A stretch of DNA of 64,000 nt, from positions 18,738-82,737 of the forward strand of contig JAKPUX010000025.1 in NCBI GenBank assembly GCA_029554865.1, read 5' to 3'. Position 1 is the stretch's first letter. The number at the start of each line of letters is the position of its first letter. Position numbers and translations under genes: made by a program. The stretch comes from a bacterium. Lineage in GTDB: Bacteria; Zhuqueibacterota; Zhuqueibacteria; Residuimicrobiales; Residuimicrobiaceae. Below, piece by piece: positions 16,862-24,200 of the stretch. A model generated the notes under the pieces. That model had not been told where the DNA came from and did no database searches. It was given only the letters and a program-made list of their open reading frames with translations.

Positions 16862-17947
16862 TCAGCCACCCACCCGCTCATCGAGAAAGCGTTTGAGCCC
16901 GGCCGAACTGCCGGGAGACCATCCGAAGGCCTTGCGCCAGACCTCGTCGCTCTCCATGCAGAGATAGACCGGGGTCTCCTGGCCATGCGCCTTGATCCAG
17001 CGATACATGCGGGCGAACATTTCGATGCGCTGCGGCTTGAAATAGCGGAACTTGTGGTCAGCGCCGGGGAGCAGCTCGCCGAGAAAGATCCGCGACTCGG
17101 GGTGGTTATCCCGGATGATCTCATCGAGGAAGGGGGGATAGCGCAGGGCGCCGAGGCTGATCCAGGCGATATTGCGGGGCTCTATCCGGCGAAAGATCTG
17201 CTCGACGACCTCGTGGTAGCCCTCTTCCCAGCCTTCGTGGCGGATCATAGGGTCGAAGTGGAAGCCGATCCAGAAACCGGCCGCCTGGGCCTCGGCCGCC
17301 GCTTCGAGGCGCTCAGCGAGGGACGGGGTATGGGGCTCCTCGCTGGCAACGATGGCAGCGGCATTGACTGACCAGGAGACGACCGTACGCCGGTCATGGG
17401 GAAGGCTGATGAAGTGTTCTATGTGAGTGTTCTTGCTCTTGAGTTCGATGATGGCGTTGCGGCGCTGGCGGAAATAGTTCACCAGATCACTGCTCCAGGC
17501 GGTGAAGTGGTCGAAGGTCAGGCTGTCGGAGAGTTCGCCGGTGCCGATGCGGTAAAAATGGTCCGGATGCGAGTCGAGCACCTGGTCGAGTTCGATGAAC
17601 ATGTCGTCGAGATTGCAGTAGAGGGTGGTCATGGGGACGTTGAGGTAGCCCTGCAGGATGCAGTAGGAGCAGCCGAGATCGCAGCCGGCGGCGATGTCGA
17701 GATTGTGATAGAGGCAGCAGATATGCCGGGAGGTGCCTGGGCAGTAGCGCAGAAAGGGGCCGCGCTGGCGGCTGAGCAGGATGTTTTTCCCGGCCGGGGC
17801 CGGTGGAAGGGCCTGCTGGTCGGGGATGGGGATGCGCTCGGCCTTGGACAGTCGGGCGAGGATGCGCGTCGTCCAGGGATTGTTTTGCACGGCCTCCTCG
17901 ATATAGAGGCGGTCGGGGAGGAAGGGCTGATAGCGAGAGGCGTTCAT
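16862..17947 (-). CDS. SPL-like (spore photoproduct lyase family) radical SAM protein
   Basis: This 361-residue protein carries the radical SAM cluster motif C-x3-C-x2-C in CDLGCSYC (about residues 89-96). SPL-family sequence surrounds it: YHNLDIAAGCDLGCSYCILQGYLN, RIGTGELSDSLTFD and the C-terminal GELLPGADHKFRYF and MYRWIKAHG. True spore photoproduct lyase repairs thymine dimers in spores. Nothing else in the window suggests sporulation and the envelope looks Gram-negative, so the substrate may differ. It overlaps the ParB-like gene by four bases (ATGA), so the pair is coupled. The start is ATG 17947. Confidence 0.85.
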   Translation of the reverse strand: MNASRYQPFLPDRLYIEEAVQNNPWTTRILARLSKAERIPIPDQQALPPAPAGKNILLSRQRGPFLRYCPGTSRHICCLYHNLDIAAGCDLGCSYCILQGYLNVPMTTLYCNLDDMFIELDQVLDSHPDHFYRIGTGELSDSLTFDHFTAWSSDLVNYFRQRRNAIIELKSKNTHIEHFISLPHDRRTVVSWSVNAAAIVASEEPHTPSLAERLEAAAEAQAAGFWIGFHFDPMIRHEGWEEGYHEVVEQIFRRIEPRNIAWISLGALRYPPFLDEIIRDNHPESRIFLGELLPGADHKFRYFKPQRIEMFARMYRWIKAHGQETPVYLCMESDEVWRKAFGWSPGSSAGLKRFLDERVGG

Positions 17948-18927
17948 GTCAGCTCTGTCAGTTGGTCGATCAGGCCTCGCGCCTGCATCTCCTGGAGGGT
18001 CTCGAGGCGGGCGGTGAATTCCGCAGGGGTAGAGAAGGAGAAATCGACCGTGTACTCCTCGCCGGCGAACCAGGGGGTCGGGCGCAGGTGGAGTTCCGGG
18101 GGCAGCTTGGCGGATCGGAGCAGACTCTCGAAGCGGGCGAGGGTGGCGCTGTAAGCGGGGTAGCGCCGCGTCATGAGCAGGTTCTTGAAGCGGTCAGTCT
18201 TTTGCGAGGGGGTGAGGTTCTGCTCCTCCAGCAGGCTCCGCCATTCCGGCTGCGCGAGAAGCTGGGGCAGGGAGGCCTTGTCAATCCGCTCGATATCGGA
18301 GAGCAAGAGCCAGAATTCTCGCTGGCGGTTTTTGCCGAGCCTGAGGGTCCTGCTCAACTGCCAGAAGGCCAGGCGTTCTGCCGGCTCAGCGGAGGCCATG
18401 GCGCCGGCCGTTTCCATGGCGAGTTCATCAGCGGCGAGGGCGCTTTGCAGCTCCGGTTCAAGGAGGCGCAAGGGGGCGTAGAGGCTGAAGAGCTTGGGAT
18501 TGGGGGCCAGACCCATGAGGGGGAACCAGGTGCGCAGGATCTCCTCCCGGCTCAGGGAGAGGGGGCCGGAGAGGGCGGCGATGGCGTGGGAGGCCTCAAG
18601 GGGAGAGAAGGGGCGGAGAGCGCCCCTTTGCTCGACGAGCCAGCGATAGGCCTGCAGGTCATCCCAATTCCGGGGCAGAAGCATCGCCGGGATCCGGGTG
18701 AGGCCGGCGGCTGCGGCGGCTTGCAGGCGGCGGAATCCCGTGACCGGTCGGTAGCGTGGTGCAGGACTCTCCTCACCAACACGCAGCTGGAGGTGAATGG
18801 GCTCGACGATGCCGAGGCGGGCGACCGAGCGCATCAGCAGGGCATCCGCCATCCCCGGGAGCAGTTGAAAGAAGCGGTCATCGGCGTCGATCTCGCCAAG
18901 GCCGGCTTCAAGATAGGTCAGTTTCAT
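17944..18927 (-). CDS. ParB/Srx-fold N-terminal domain protein coupled to SPL-like gene
   Basis: The 327-residue protein has an N-terminal ParB/sulfiredoxin-like domain. VEPIHLQLRV is followed by YRPVTGFRRLQAAAAAGLTRIPAMLL, which parallels the G-E-R-R-x-R-A-A box of ParB. The middle (about 95-250) is helical, and the C-terminal 60 residues contain an HLRPTPWFAGEEYTVDFSFS segment unrelated to the ParB dimerisation domain. It lacks parA or parS context and is not likely to be a chromosome partitioning protein. The translation start ATG 18927 has AAAGGA upstream, and a promoter fits at 18952-18981. It overlaps the SPL-like gene by ATGA. Confidence 0.7.
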   Translation of the reverse strand: MKLTYLEAGLGEIDADDRFFQLLPGMADALLMRSVARLGIVEPIHLQLRVGEESPAPRYRPVTGFRRLQAAAAAGLTRIPAMLLPRNWDDLQAYRWLVEQRGALRPFSPLEASHAIAALSGPLSLSREEILRTWFPLMGLAPNPKLFSLYAPLRLLEPELQSALAADELAMETAGAMASAEPAERLAFWQLSRTLRLGKNRQREFWLLLSDIERIDKASLPQLLAQPEWRSLLEEQNLTPSQKTDRFKNLLMTRRYPAYSATLARFESLLRSAKLPPELHLRPTPWFAGEEYTVDFSFSTPAEFTARLETLQEMQARGLIDQLTELT

Positions 18928-18951
18928 ACCATCCTTTCATTGGAGAAGAAT

Positions 18952-18981
18952 AATGTAGCGATAATTGGGCCTTTATTTCAA
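18952..18981 (-). promoter_or_regulatory. Promoter of the ParB-like/SPL operon
   Basis: On the minus strand TTGAAA (18976-18981) and TACATT (18952-18957) are separated by 18 bp. It is divergent from the ssb promoter. Confidence 0.5.
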
Positions 18982-19023
18982 GTCTTTTCATACGGTTTGG
19001 CGTTTTTGTGGCGATAAATTCCC

Positions 19024-19052
19024 TTGACAATTTTGTTTATTATTAGTAAGAT
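19024..19052 (+). promoter_or_regulatory. Promoter of ssb
   Basis: A consensus TTGACA (19024-19029) and TAAGAT (19047-19052) are separated by exactly 17 bp. The predicted leader is about 45 nt. Confidence 0.75.
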
Positions 19053-19103
19053 AAACTGAGGCGGGCCAAAAAGGCTGTTTACATTATAACAAGGAGGCGT
19101 CAA

Positions 19104-19559
19104 ATGGCTTTCGATAGTAAAGGCACCTTGAACAAAGTCATGCTCATCGGAAGACTGGGCGCAGATCCCGAATTGAAGTACACCCCCGCCGGAGCCGCCG
19201 TTCTGACTTTTAGCCTTGCTACCAACACCTCGTGGAAGGATCAGGAGGGGAAATCCCAGGAAAAGACCGAATGGCATCGCGTGGTGGCCTGGCGCAAGCT
19301 GGCTGAAGTGATCAACCAGTACGCCAAGAAGGGTGGGCGGGTCTATGTGGAAGGCAAGGTCATGACCCGTTCCTGGACCGACAAGGACGGGGCCAAGCGC
19401 TATACAACGGAGATCCAGGCTGAATCCATTCAGCTGCTGGACAGCCGGGGAGAGCGCGAGAATGTGGAGTCGGTGGATGTGCCCCCGCCGAGCGAGGCCG
19501 ATTTCAACGGACAGGGACAACACGCCGATAGCGAAGTCAACGACGATCTGCCTTTTTAA
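19104..19559 (+). CDS. ssb: Single-stranded DNA-binding protein
   Basis: SSB coats single-stranded DNA during replication, repair and recombination. The 151 residues comprise an OB fold (NKVMLIGRLGADPELKYTPAG through AESIQLLDSRG, about 9-115), a short disordered linker and the acidic C-terminal tail ending DDLPF, which recruits partner proteins. AAGGAGG lies six bases before ATG 19104. A sigma70 promoter precedes it and a terminator follows, so it is a single-gene unit rather than part of an rpsF-ssb-rpsR operon. Confidence 0.97.
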   Translation: MAFDSKGTLNKVMLIGRLGADPELKYTPAGAAVLTFSLATNTSWKDQEGKSQEKTEWHRVVAWRKLAEVINQYAKKGGRVYVEGKVMTRSWTDKDGAKRYTTEIQAESIQLLDSRGERENVESVDVPPPSEADFNGQGQHADSEVNDDLPF

Positions 19560-19620
19560 GTGCAGTCTCCGGTCGGGACGGTGGGAATTGCCAACGATTC
19601 GGGCCGGTTTGAGTGTGTAA

Positions 19621-19656
19621 AAATCCAAGGTCCAGTGCGGCTTTGGATTTTTTTTT
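19621..19656 (+). terminator. Terminator after ssb
   Basis: AAATCCAA (19621-19628) pairs with TTGGATTT (19643-19650) and leads into a T run to 19656. Confidence 0.8.
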
Positions 19657-19689
19657 CCGCAGCCCATTTTATTCCTTGCAGGTGAAGCG

Positions 19690-20103
19690 ATGACAAAGAA
19701 GAGGTACGATCCGGTGCCGTTGATTCGCGCGGCAATCACCGCCAGCGCCGGGGCGAAGGCCCTCTATTCCCGTTTTCAGGTCGGCGCGGCCCTGCTCTGC
19801 GCGGATGGTTCGGTCGTGACCGGATTCAATATTGAGAGTAGTTCCTACGGCCTGACCATTTGTGCAGAGCGGGTGGCGATGTTCAGGGCCCTTTCCGAGG
19901 GCAAGGAGTCTTTCACGGCCATCGCCATCGTTGCGGGCAGCCGCAATTGGTGTCCCCCCTGCGGGGCCTGCCGGCAGGTGCTGTGGGAATGGGCGGGGGA
20001 AATCGAGGTGATCCTGGCCCGCAGCGAAGAGGAGTACCAGATCCTCTCCCTGAGCGAGCTGTTGCCGCATGCCTTTGACCATGGATATCTGCCCAATGCC
20101 TGA
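19690..20103 (+). CDS. cdd: Cytidine deaminase
   Basis: Deaminates cytidine and deoxycytidine to uridine and deoxyuridine in pyrimidine salvage. The 137 residues correspond to the small tetrameric type. The catalytic motif is TICAERVA (Cys zinc ligand and Glu, about 57-64) and the second zinc motif PPCGACRQVL (about 83-92). FNIESSSYG forms the substrate-binding segment. It opens a salvage cluster, and its end overlaps the start of the uridine kinase fusion gene, which acts on its product uridine. Confidence 0.95.
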   Translation: MTKKRYDPVPLIRAAITASAGAKALYSRFQVGAALLCADGSVVTGFNIESSSYGLTICAERVAMFRALSEGKESFTAIAIVAGSRNWCPPCGACRQVLWEWAGEIEVILARSEEEYQILSLSELLPHAFDHGYLPNA

Positions 20104-21307
20104 CCTGAAACATGATCCGCCCTGCCTGATCATCGGGATCGCCGGTCCCTCCGGATCGGGCAAGAGTTTTATCGCCGAACAGATCCTGGCCGCGCTGCCC
20201 GCCCAGCGGGGCCTCCTGCTTTCGCAGGATGATTACTACCGCGACCGTTCGGATTTGTCCCTGGAGAAGCGCCAGCTCATCAACTATGATCATCCGGATG
20301 CGGTCGAATTTTCCCTGCTCGCTGAACATCTGCGCACCCTGCGCGCGGGCCGGGCGATCGAACACCCCCTCTACGATTTTGCGGTGCACAATCGCAGGGC
20401 GGAGCGGGCCGAGGCGGGTCCAGCGGATCTGGTCGTGGTCGACGGGCTGCTGCTCTATGCGGTGCCGGAGATGCTGCCCCTCTTCGACCTCAAGATCTAT
20501 GTGGACACTCCCCTGGACATCTGCTTCATCCGCCGGCTCCAGCGGGACGTCCTGGAGCGCGGGCGCACCATGGAGTCGGTTATCCAGCAGTTCTGCACGA
20601 CGGTGCGGCCGATGTTCATCGAACATGTGCTTGCGAGCCGGACCCAGGCCGATCTCATCCTTTCAGGCGAGGTTCCGGTCGAGGAGGTGCTGCCTCAGAT
20701 CCTGCAGCGCATCCAGGTTCTCAATCCCTCCCTGCATTCGGAAACTTCCGGGGCGGCGGCGCCCGGCCCGACCTGGCAGGAGCTGCTTATGACGGAACAC
20801 CTCCTGCTCTTGCGCGGCCTGAAGCTGCTGGAGGAGGCGGCGGCAGCAGTGATGCAGGGGGATGCGGAGCGGGATCGACTGGAGCGGATCCTCAATTTTC
20901 TGCTCTCCTTCGGAGACCGGATTCACAATGTCAAGGAGGAGAACCATCTCTTTCCCCTGATGGTCGAGAACGGCATCTCCCAGGAGGGGTTGATCAAGGA
21001 GATGCTGCTGGAGCATGAGGCGGAGCGGGAGCTTATTGCGCGGGCGATGGCCCGTCTTGGCAAGTCCGGTGCAGCCGGTGCGGCCGAGCAAGAGCTCCTC
21101 GCCGGCCATCTGCGCAGCTACTGCGCAAGGAGGTGTGAGCATATCCGTCTGGAGAATGAAAAACTTTACCCCCGCGCTGCGGAGGTGCTCGGTGCAGGGG
21201 ACATCGAAAGAATGGTCGCTGATTTTGCCAAGGTGGAAGAGCGTTCGCTCTATCCCAACTCCGTGCGCCATTTTTCCAAACAGCTGGCGCAGTGGGAGCG
21301 GTCTTGA
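20096..21307 (+). CDS. udk: Uridine kinase fused to a C-terminal hemerythrin (HHE) domain
   Basis: Residues 1-210 form a uridine kinase: P-loop GPSGSGKS (17-24), the SQDDYYRD switch (43-50), NYDHPDAVEF (63-72), VVDGLLLY (114-121) and the RDVLERGR lid (150-157). A linker leads to a four-helix hemerythrin-like domain (about 228-400). Its candidate iron ligands have canonical spacing: His235, His277 with Glu281, His307, and His349 with Glu353. The kinase phosphorylates uridine and cytidine to UMP and CMP; the added domain could bind a di-iron site and sense oxygen or redox state (inference). Uridine kinases are normally about 210 residues, so the extension is unusual. The start is ambiguous among ATG 20069, 20081 and 20096, all overlapping cdd; 20096 is listed and no Shine-Dalgarno is strong. 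Confidence 0.88.
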   Translation: MPDLKHDPPCLIIGIAGPSGSGKSFIAEQILAALPAQRGLLLSQDDYYRDRSDLSLEKRQLINYDHPDAVEFSLLAEHLRTLRAGRAIEHPLYDFAVHNRRAERAEAGPADLVVVDGLLLYAVPEMLPLFDLKIYVDTPLDICFIRRLQRDVLERGRTMESVIQQFCTTVRPMFIEHVLASRTQADLILSGEVPVEEVLPQILQRIQVLNPSLHSETSGAAAPGPTWQELLMTEHLLLLRGLKLLEEAAAAVMQGDAERDRLERILNFLLSFGDRIHNVKEENHLFPLMVENGISQEGLIKEMLLEHEAERELIARAMARLGKSGAAGAAEQELLAGHLRSYCARRCEHIRLENEKLYPRAAEVLGAGDIERMVADFAKVEERSLYPNSVRHFSKQLAQWERS

Positions 21308-21340
21308 GCGGGCGGAATAATTAGCTTTCAGGAGAGGAGC

Positions 21341-21925
21341 ATGTTAAGTATCGTTCCGAAGGATACCGGGTGGATCGAGGTGATCTGTGGCAGCATGTTC
21401 AGCGGCAAGACCGAGGAGCTGATTCGCAGGCTGCGGCGAGCCCAGATCGCCCGTCAGAAGGTAGCCGTTTTCAAGCCTGTGATCGATGACCGCTATTCAA
21501 CCGAGCATATCGTTTCACATAACGAGGGCCGCCTGCCTTCGGTGCCGGTCTCTTCGGCCCGGCAGATCCTGGAGCTGGCGGGCGAGGCCACAGTCGTCGG
21601 CATTGATGAGGCCCAATTCTTCGGGCCGGAGCTGGTCGATGTCTGCCAGGAGTTGGCGGACAGCGGCAAGCGGGTGATTGTTGCCGGTCTGGATCAGGAT
21701 TATACTGGTAAGCCTTTTGAGCCCATGCCGCAGCTGCTGGCGGTCGCTGAGTATATCACCAAAACCCTGGCCATCTGCGTCAAATGCGGCAACCCCGCCA
21801 ACCGGACGCAACGTCTGAGCCACGATTCCGCGCGGGTAGTGGTGGGCGCCCAGGATATCTATGAGGCGCGCTGCCGCTACTGCCACGAGGTCTTTGAGGC
21901 GGATGACGAGAACAAGGGAGAATGA
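21341..21925 (+). CDS. tdk: Thymidine kinase
   Basis: Phosphorylates thymidine to dTMP with ATP. The 194-residue type II enzyme has the P-loop [11 protein letters not shown] (about 17-27), the [11 protein letters not shown]alker B-like strand (about 83-92), the [13 protein letters not shown] lasso segment and the zinc-binding pairs CVKCG and CRYCH. A good AGGAG lies before ATG 21341. It is in line with cdd, the uridine kinase fusion and the purine phosphorylase, forming a nucleoside salvage group. Confidence 0.97.
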   Translation: MLSIVPKDTGWIEVICGSMFSGKTEELIRRLRRAQIARQKVAVFKPVIDDRYSTEHIVSHNEGRLPSVPVSSARQILELAGEATVVGIDEAQFFGPELVDVCQELADSGKRVIVAGLDQDYTGKPFEPMPQLLAVAEYITKTLAICVKCGNPANRTQRLSHDSARVVVGAQDIYEARCRYCHEVFEADDENKGE

Positions 21926-21937
21926 AGGACGCCTGTC

Positions 21938-22792
21938 GTGGAAAAGCTGTTGAAGGAAAAGATCGGTGAGGCTCTCGCCTTTCTCCGTCCCCGGCTCAGG
22001 GAGCGGCCGCGCGTAGCGATCATCCTCGGCTCGGGGCTCGGCCGCTTTTCCGAGCAGATTGAAGAGGCAATCAGGATCGACACATCGGAGATTCCCCACT
22101 ATCCCCATTCGACCGTTCCGGGACATGCCGGCCGCTGGTTCGCCGGCCGTCTGGGCCAGCTGCCTGTCATCGCCGTGCAGGGCCGGGTCCACTATTATGA
22201 GGGCTACCCCCTGGCGCAGGTGACTTTTCCGGTCCATCTGCTCGCGAGTCTGGGTGTGGAGATTCTCATCGTCACCACGGCGAGCGGGGGATTGAATCCC
22301 GCCTTTTCCGCCGGGGATCTGATGCTGATCACCGATCAACTCAATTTCACCTTCGGCAATCCCCTGGTGGGCAGGCCGGAGGATCAGCTCGGGCCGCGCT
22401 TTCCGGATATGATGCATTGTTACGATCAGGGGCTGCGTGATGTGGCGCGGGATGCGGCGGCGAGGCTGGGAATGAGGCTGCGCGAGGGGGTTTTTTGCTG
22501 GGTGACCGGCCCGGCCTACGAGACTGCGGCGGAGGTGCGCATGCTGCGCCAGCTCGGGGGGGATGCAGTCTCGATGTCGACCGCCCCGGAGGTGATCGTC
22601 GCGCGGCAGCGTCATCTGCGCGTGCTCGGCATCTCCCTGATCACCAATCCCGGCACGGGCCTGACGGCGGCCAAACTTACCCATGAGGAGGTCACAGCTA
22701 CCGCCAATCAGGCGGGGGAGCGGATGGGGCAGCTTCTGCTCGAGATCGCCCGCCGTCTGGAGGGGGAGCCAACCCGGCCGGAGCGGGGATGA
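21938..22792 (+). CDS. punA: Purine nucleoside phosphorylase (trimeric, inosine-guanosine type)
   Basis: Cleaves purine nucleosides with phosphate to the base and ribose 1-phosphate. The 284 residues match the low-molecular-mass trimeric PNP: ILGSGLGRF (about 29-37), VPGHAGRWFAGRLG (phosphate site, about 63-76), GRVHYYEGYPL (about 85-95), TTASGGLNPAF (about 115-125), GPAYETAAEVRML (about 194-206) and DAVSMSTAPEVIVA (about 211-224). It starts at GTG 21938 with AAGGA eight bases upstream. It lies 12 bp after tdk and is the last gene of the salvage cluster. Confidence 0.95.
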   Translation: MEKLLKEKIGEALAFLRPRLRERPRVAIILGSGLGRFSEQIEEAIRIDTSEIPHYPHSTVPGHAGRWFAGRLGQLPVIAVQGRVHYYEGYPLAQVTFPVHLLASLGVEILIVTTASGGLNPAFSAGDLMLITDQLNFTFGNPLVGRPEDQLGPRFPDMMHCYDQGLRDVARDAAARLGMRLREGVFCWVTGPAYETAAEVRMLRQLGGDAVSMSTAPEVIVARQRHLRVLGISLITNPGTGLTAAKLTHEEVTATANQAGERMGQLLLEIARRLEGEPTRPERG

Positions 22793-22806
22793 TTTACTGA
22801 AAAATA

Positions 22807-22835
22807 TTGACAATATTATTGAAATTGCGTATATT
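22807..22835 (+). promoter_or_regulatory. Promoter of the tRNA-tadA-SRP RNA array
   Basis: TTGACA (22807-22812) and TATATT (22830-22835), with 17 bp between and TA following, form the strongest promoter in the region. tRNA-Glu starts 18 bp downstream of the -10 box. Confidence 0.8.
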
Positions 22836-22852
22836 TATGAGCTTGGGATTTT

Positions 22853-22925
22853 GGCGTGTTCGTCTAGGGGTCTAGGACGCTGGCCTCTCACGCCGGTAAC
22901 ACGGGTTCGAATCCCGTACACGCTA
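22853..22925 (+). tRNA. tRNA-Glu (anticodon CTC)
   Basis: The 73-nt cloverleaf has acceptor GGCGTGT/ACACGCT, D stem GTCT/GGAC, anticodon stem CTGGC/GCCGG with loop CTCTCAC, and T arm ACGGG-TTCGAAT-CCCGT. The anticodon CTC reads GAG. The discriminator is A and no CCA is encoded. Confidence 0.95.
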
Positions 22926-22968
22926 CAAAATTCAAGTGCTGCACAGCAAGATGTTCTCTGAACATAAC

Positions 22969-23042
22969 GCGCCCGTAGCTCAACTGGATAGAGCATCTGG
23001 CTACGGACCAGAAGGTTGGGGATTCGAGCTCCTCCGGGCGCG
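22969..23042 (+). tRNA. tRNA-Arg (anticodon ACG)
   Basis: The 74-nt cloverleaf has acceptor GCGCCCG/CGGGCGC and anticodon stem TCTGG/CCAGA with loop CTACGGA. A34 of this tRNA is the classical target of TadA, whose gene starts 24 bp downstream. No CCA is encoded. Confidence 0.95.
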
Positions 23043-23065
23043 CATTTTTTGGGAAGGCTCTCCTC

Positions 23066-23521
23066 ATGCAGGATCATGCAGCCTGGATGCGGCTCGCGCT
23101 TGCCGAAGCCAGGAAGGCCCTGAATAAGAATGAGGTTCCGGTCGGTGCCGTTGTGGTGTATGAGGGCCGGGTCATTGGCAGGGGGCACAATCTCATCGAA
23201 TCCCTGCAGGATCCCACCGCGCATGCGGAGATGCTGGCCGTAACTGCCGCAGCCAATACTCTCGCCTCCTGGCGGCTGGATCAATCCATCCTGTATGTCA
23301 CCCTCGAACCTTGTATGATGTGCACAGGCGCGATCCTGCTCGCCAGGATTCCGCTGATTGTTTATGGTGCGGCCGATCCCCGTTACGGGGCGTGCGGGAG
23401 TGCACTGCAGATGGCTGACGGCGCCAAGCTGGATATTCAGGCCAGGGTCATCGGCGGGATCATGAAAGAGGAGAGCAGTCTTCTCTTGAAGGAGTTCTTT
23501 CGCAAGCTGCGTCAAAATTAG
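23066..23521 (+). CDS. tadA: tRNA-specific adenosine deaminase
   Basis: Deaminates A34 to inosine in tRNA-Arg(ACG), allowing it to read CGU, CGC and CGA. The 151-residue enzyme has the zinc-deaminase signature: HAEM (about 53-56) with the catalytic Glu, and EPCMMCTGAI (about 82-91). ADPRYGACGS, typical of TadA, follows. GGGAAGG lies about nine bases upstream of ATG 23066. It is sandwiched between its substrate tRNA gene and two serine tRNA genes, apparently on one transcript. Confidence 0.96.
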   Translation: MQDHAAWMRLALAEARKALNKNEVPVGAVVVYEGRVIGRGHNLIESLQDPTAHAEMLAVTAAANTLASWRLDQSILYVTLEPCMMCTGAILLARIPLIVYGAADPRYGACGSALQMADGAKLDIQARVIGGIMKEESSLLLKEFFRKLRQN

Positions 23522-23557
23522 CCCCTCTTTCCAGCGAGGAGCGGGCCATGAGTTTCA

Positions 23558-23645
<88 letters not shown>

Positions 23646-23669
23646 AGATGGAGATCAGGCTGTTGTTTC

Positions 23670-23758
<89 letters not shown>

Positions 23759-23814
23759 GAGGTCTTCTGCCCGCTCGTGCGGCGGGGCCGGCGTCATCCT
23801 GCTGCAAATCTTTC

Positions 23815-23887
23815 GGGGCTGTAGCTCAGCTGGGAGAGCGATACGTTCGCAACGTATAGGTCGTGGGTTCGAATCCCATCAGCTCCA
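23815..23887 (+). tRNA. tRNA-Ala (anticodon CGC)
   Basis: The 73-nt cloverleaf has acceptor GGGGCTG/CAGCTCC and anticodon stem ATACG/CGTAT with loop TTCGCAA. CGC reads GCG. Its 3' end is only about six bases from the 5' end of the SRP RNA. Confidence 0.94.
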
Positions 23888-23893
23888 CACAAG

Positions 23894-24175
23894 AGGCTGT
23901 GCTAGACGGGGAGCTAGCGGTGCCCTGTAACCTGCAACCCGCTCCAGCAGGGTCGAATTCCCATTCTGAGGCCTGCTCACGTTCTTGTCTCGCCATGGTG
24001 TGCAATGCTGAAAGCCCAAGCCCTACGCAATAGATGCGTGCCCAACCCCGTCAGGATCGGAAGATAGCAGCGGCAAGCACATTCTCTATGTGCCGTAGGA
24101 GTACTTGGCTGGAGTTGTGCGCTGTGTCGTCTGGTGCGCAGGGGGGTCGAAGGTGGGTGCACAGCCTTTTTTTTT
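23894..24175 (+). ncRNA. ffs: Signal recognition particle RNA, large bacterial type, with terminator
   Basis: The RNA is about 274 nt. The 5' Alu-domain sequence (GTGCTAGACGGGGAG, GCGGTGCCCTGTA, GCAGGGTCGAAT) closely matches the Bacillus scRNA class. The Ffh-binding helix 8 region reads CCCCGTCAGGATCGGAAGAT followed by AGCAGCGG (about 24044-24077), with the GGAA tetraloop. The stem under the loop is ATC/GAT, where the usual form is TCC/GGA, so pairing is conserved by double substitution. The ends pair: AGGCTGTGC (23894-23902) with GCACAGCCT (24159-24167), which runs into nine T and doubles as the terminator. tadA, SRP RNA, dnaX, ybaB and recR occur in the same order in Bacillus. Confidence 0.93.
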
Positions 24176-24200
24176 GACGTGACCGAAGCCGGATCCCTCC

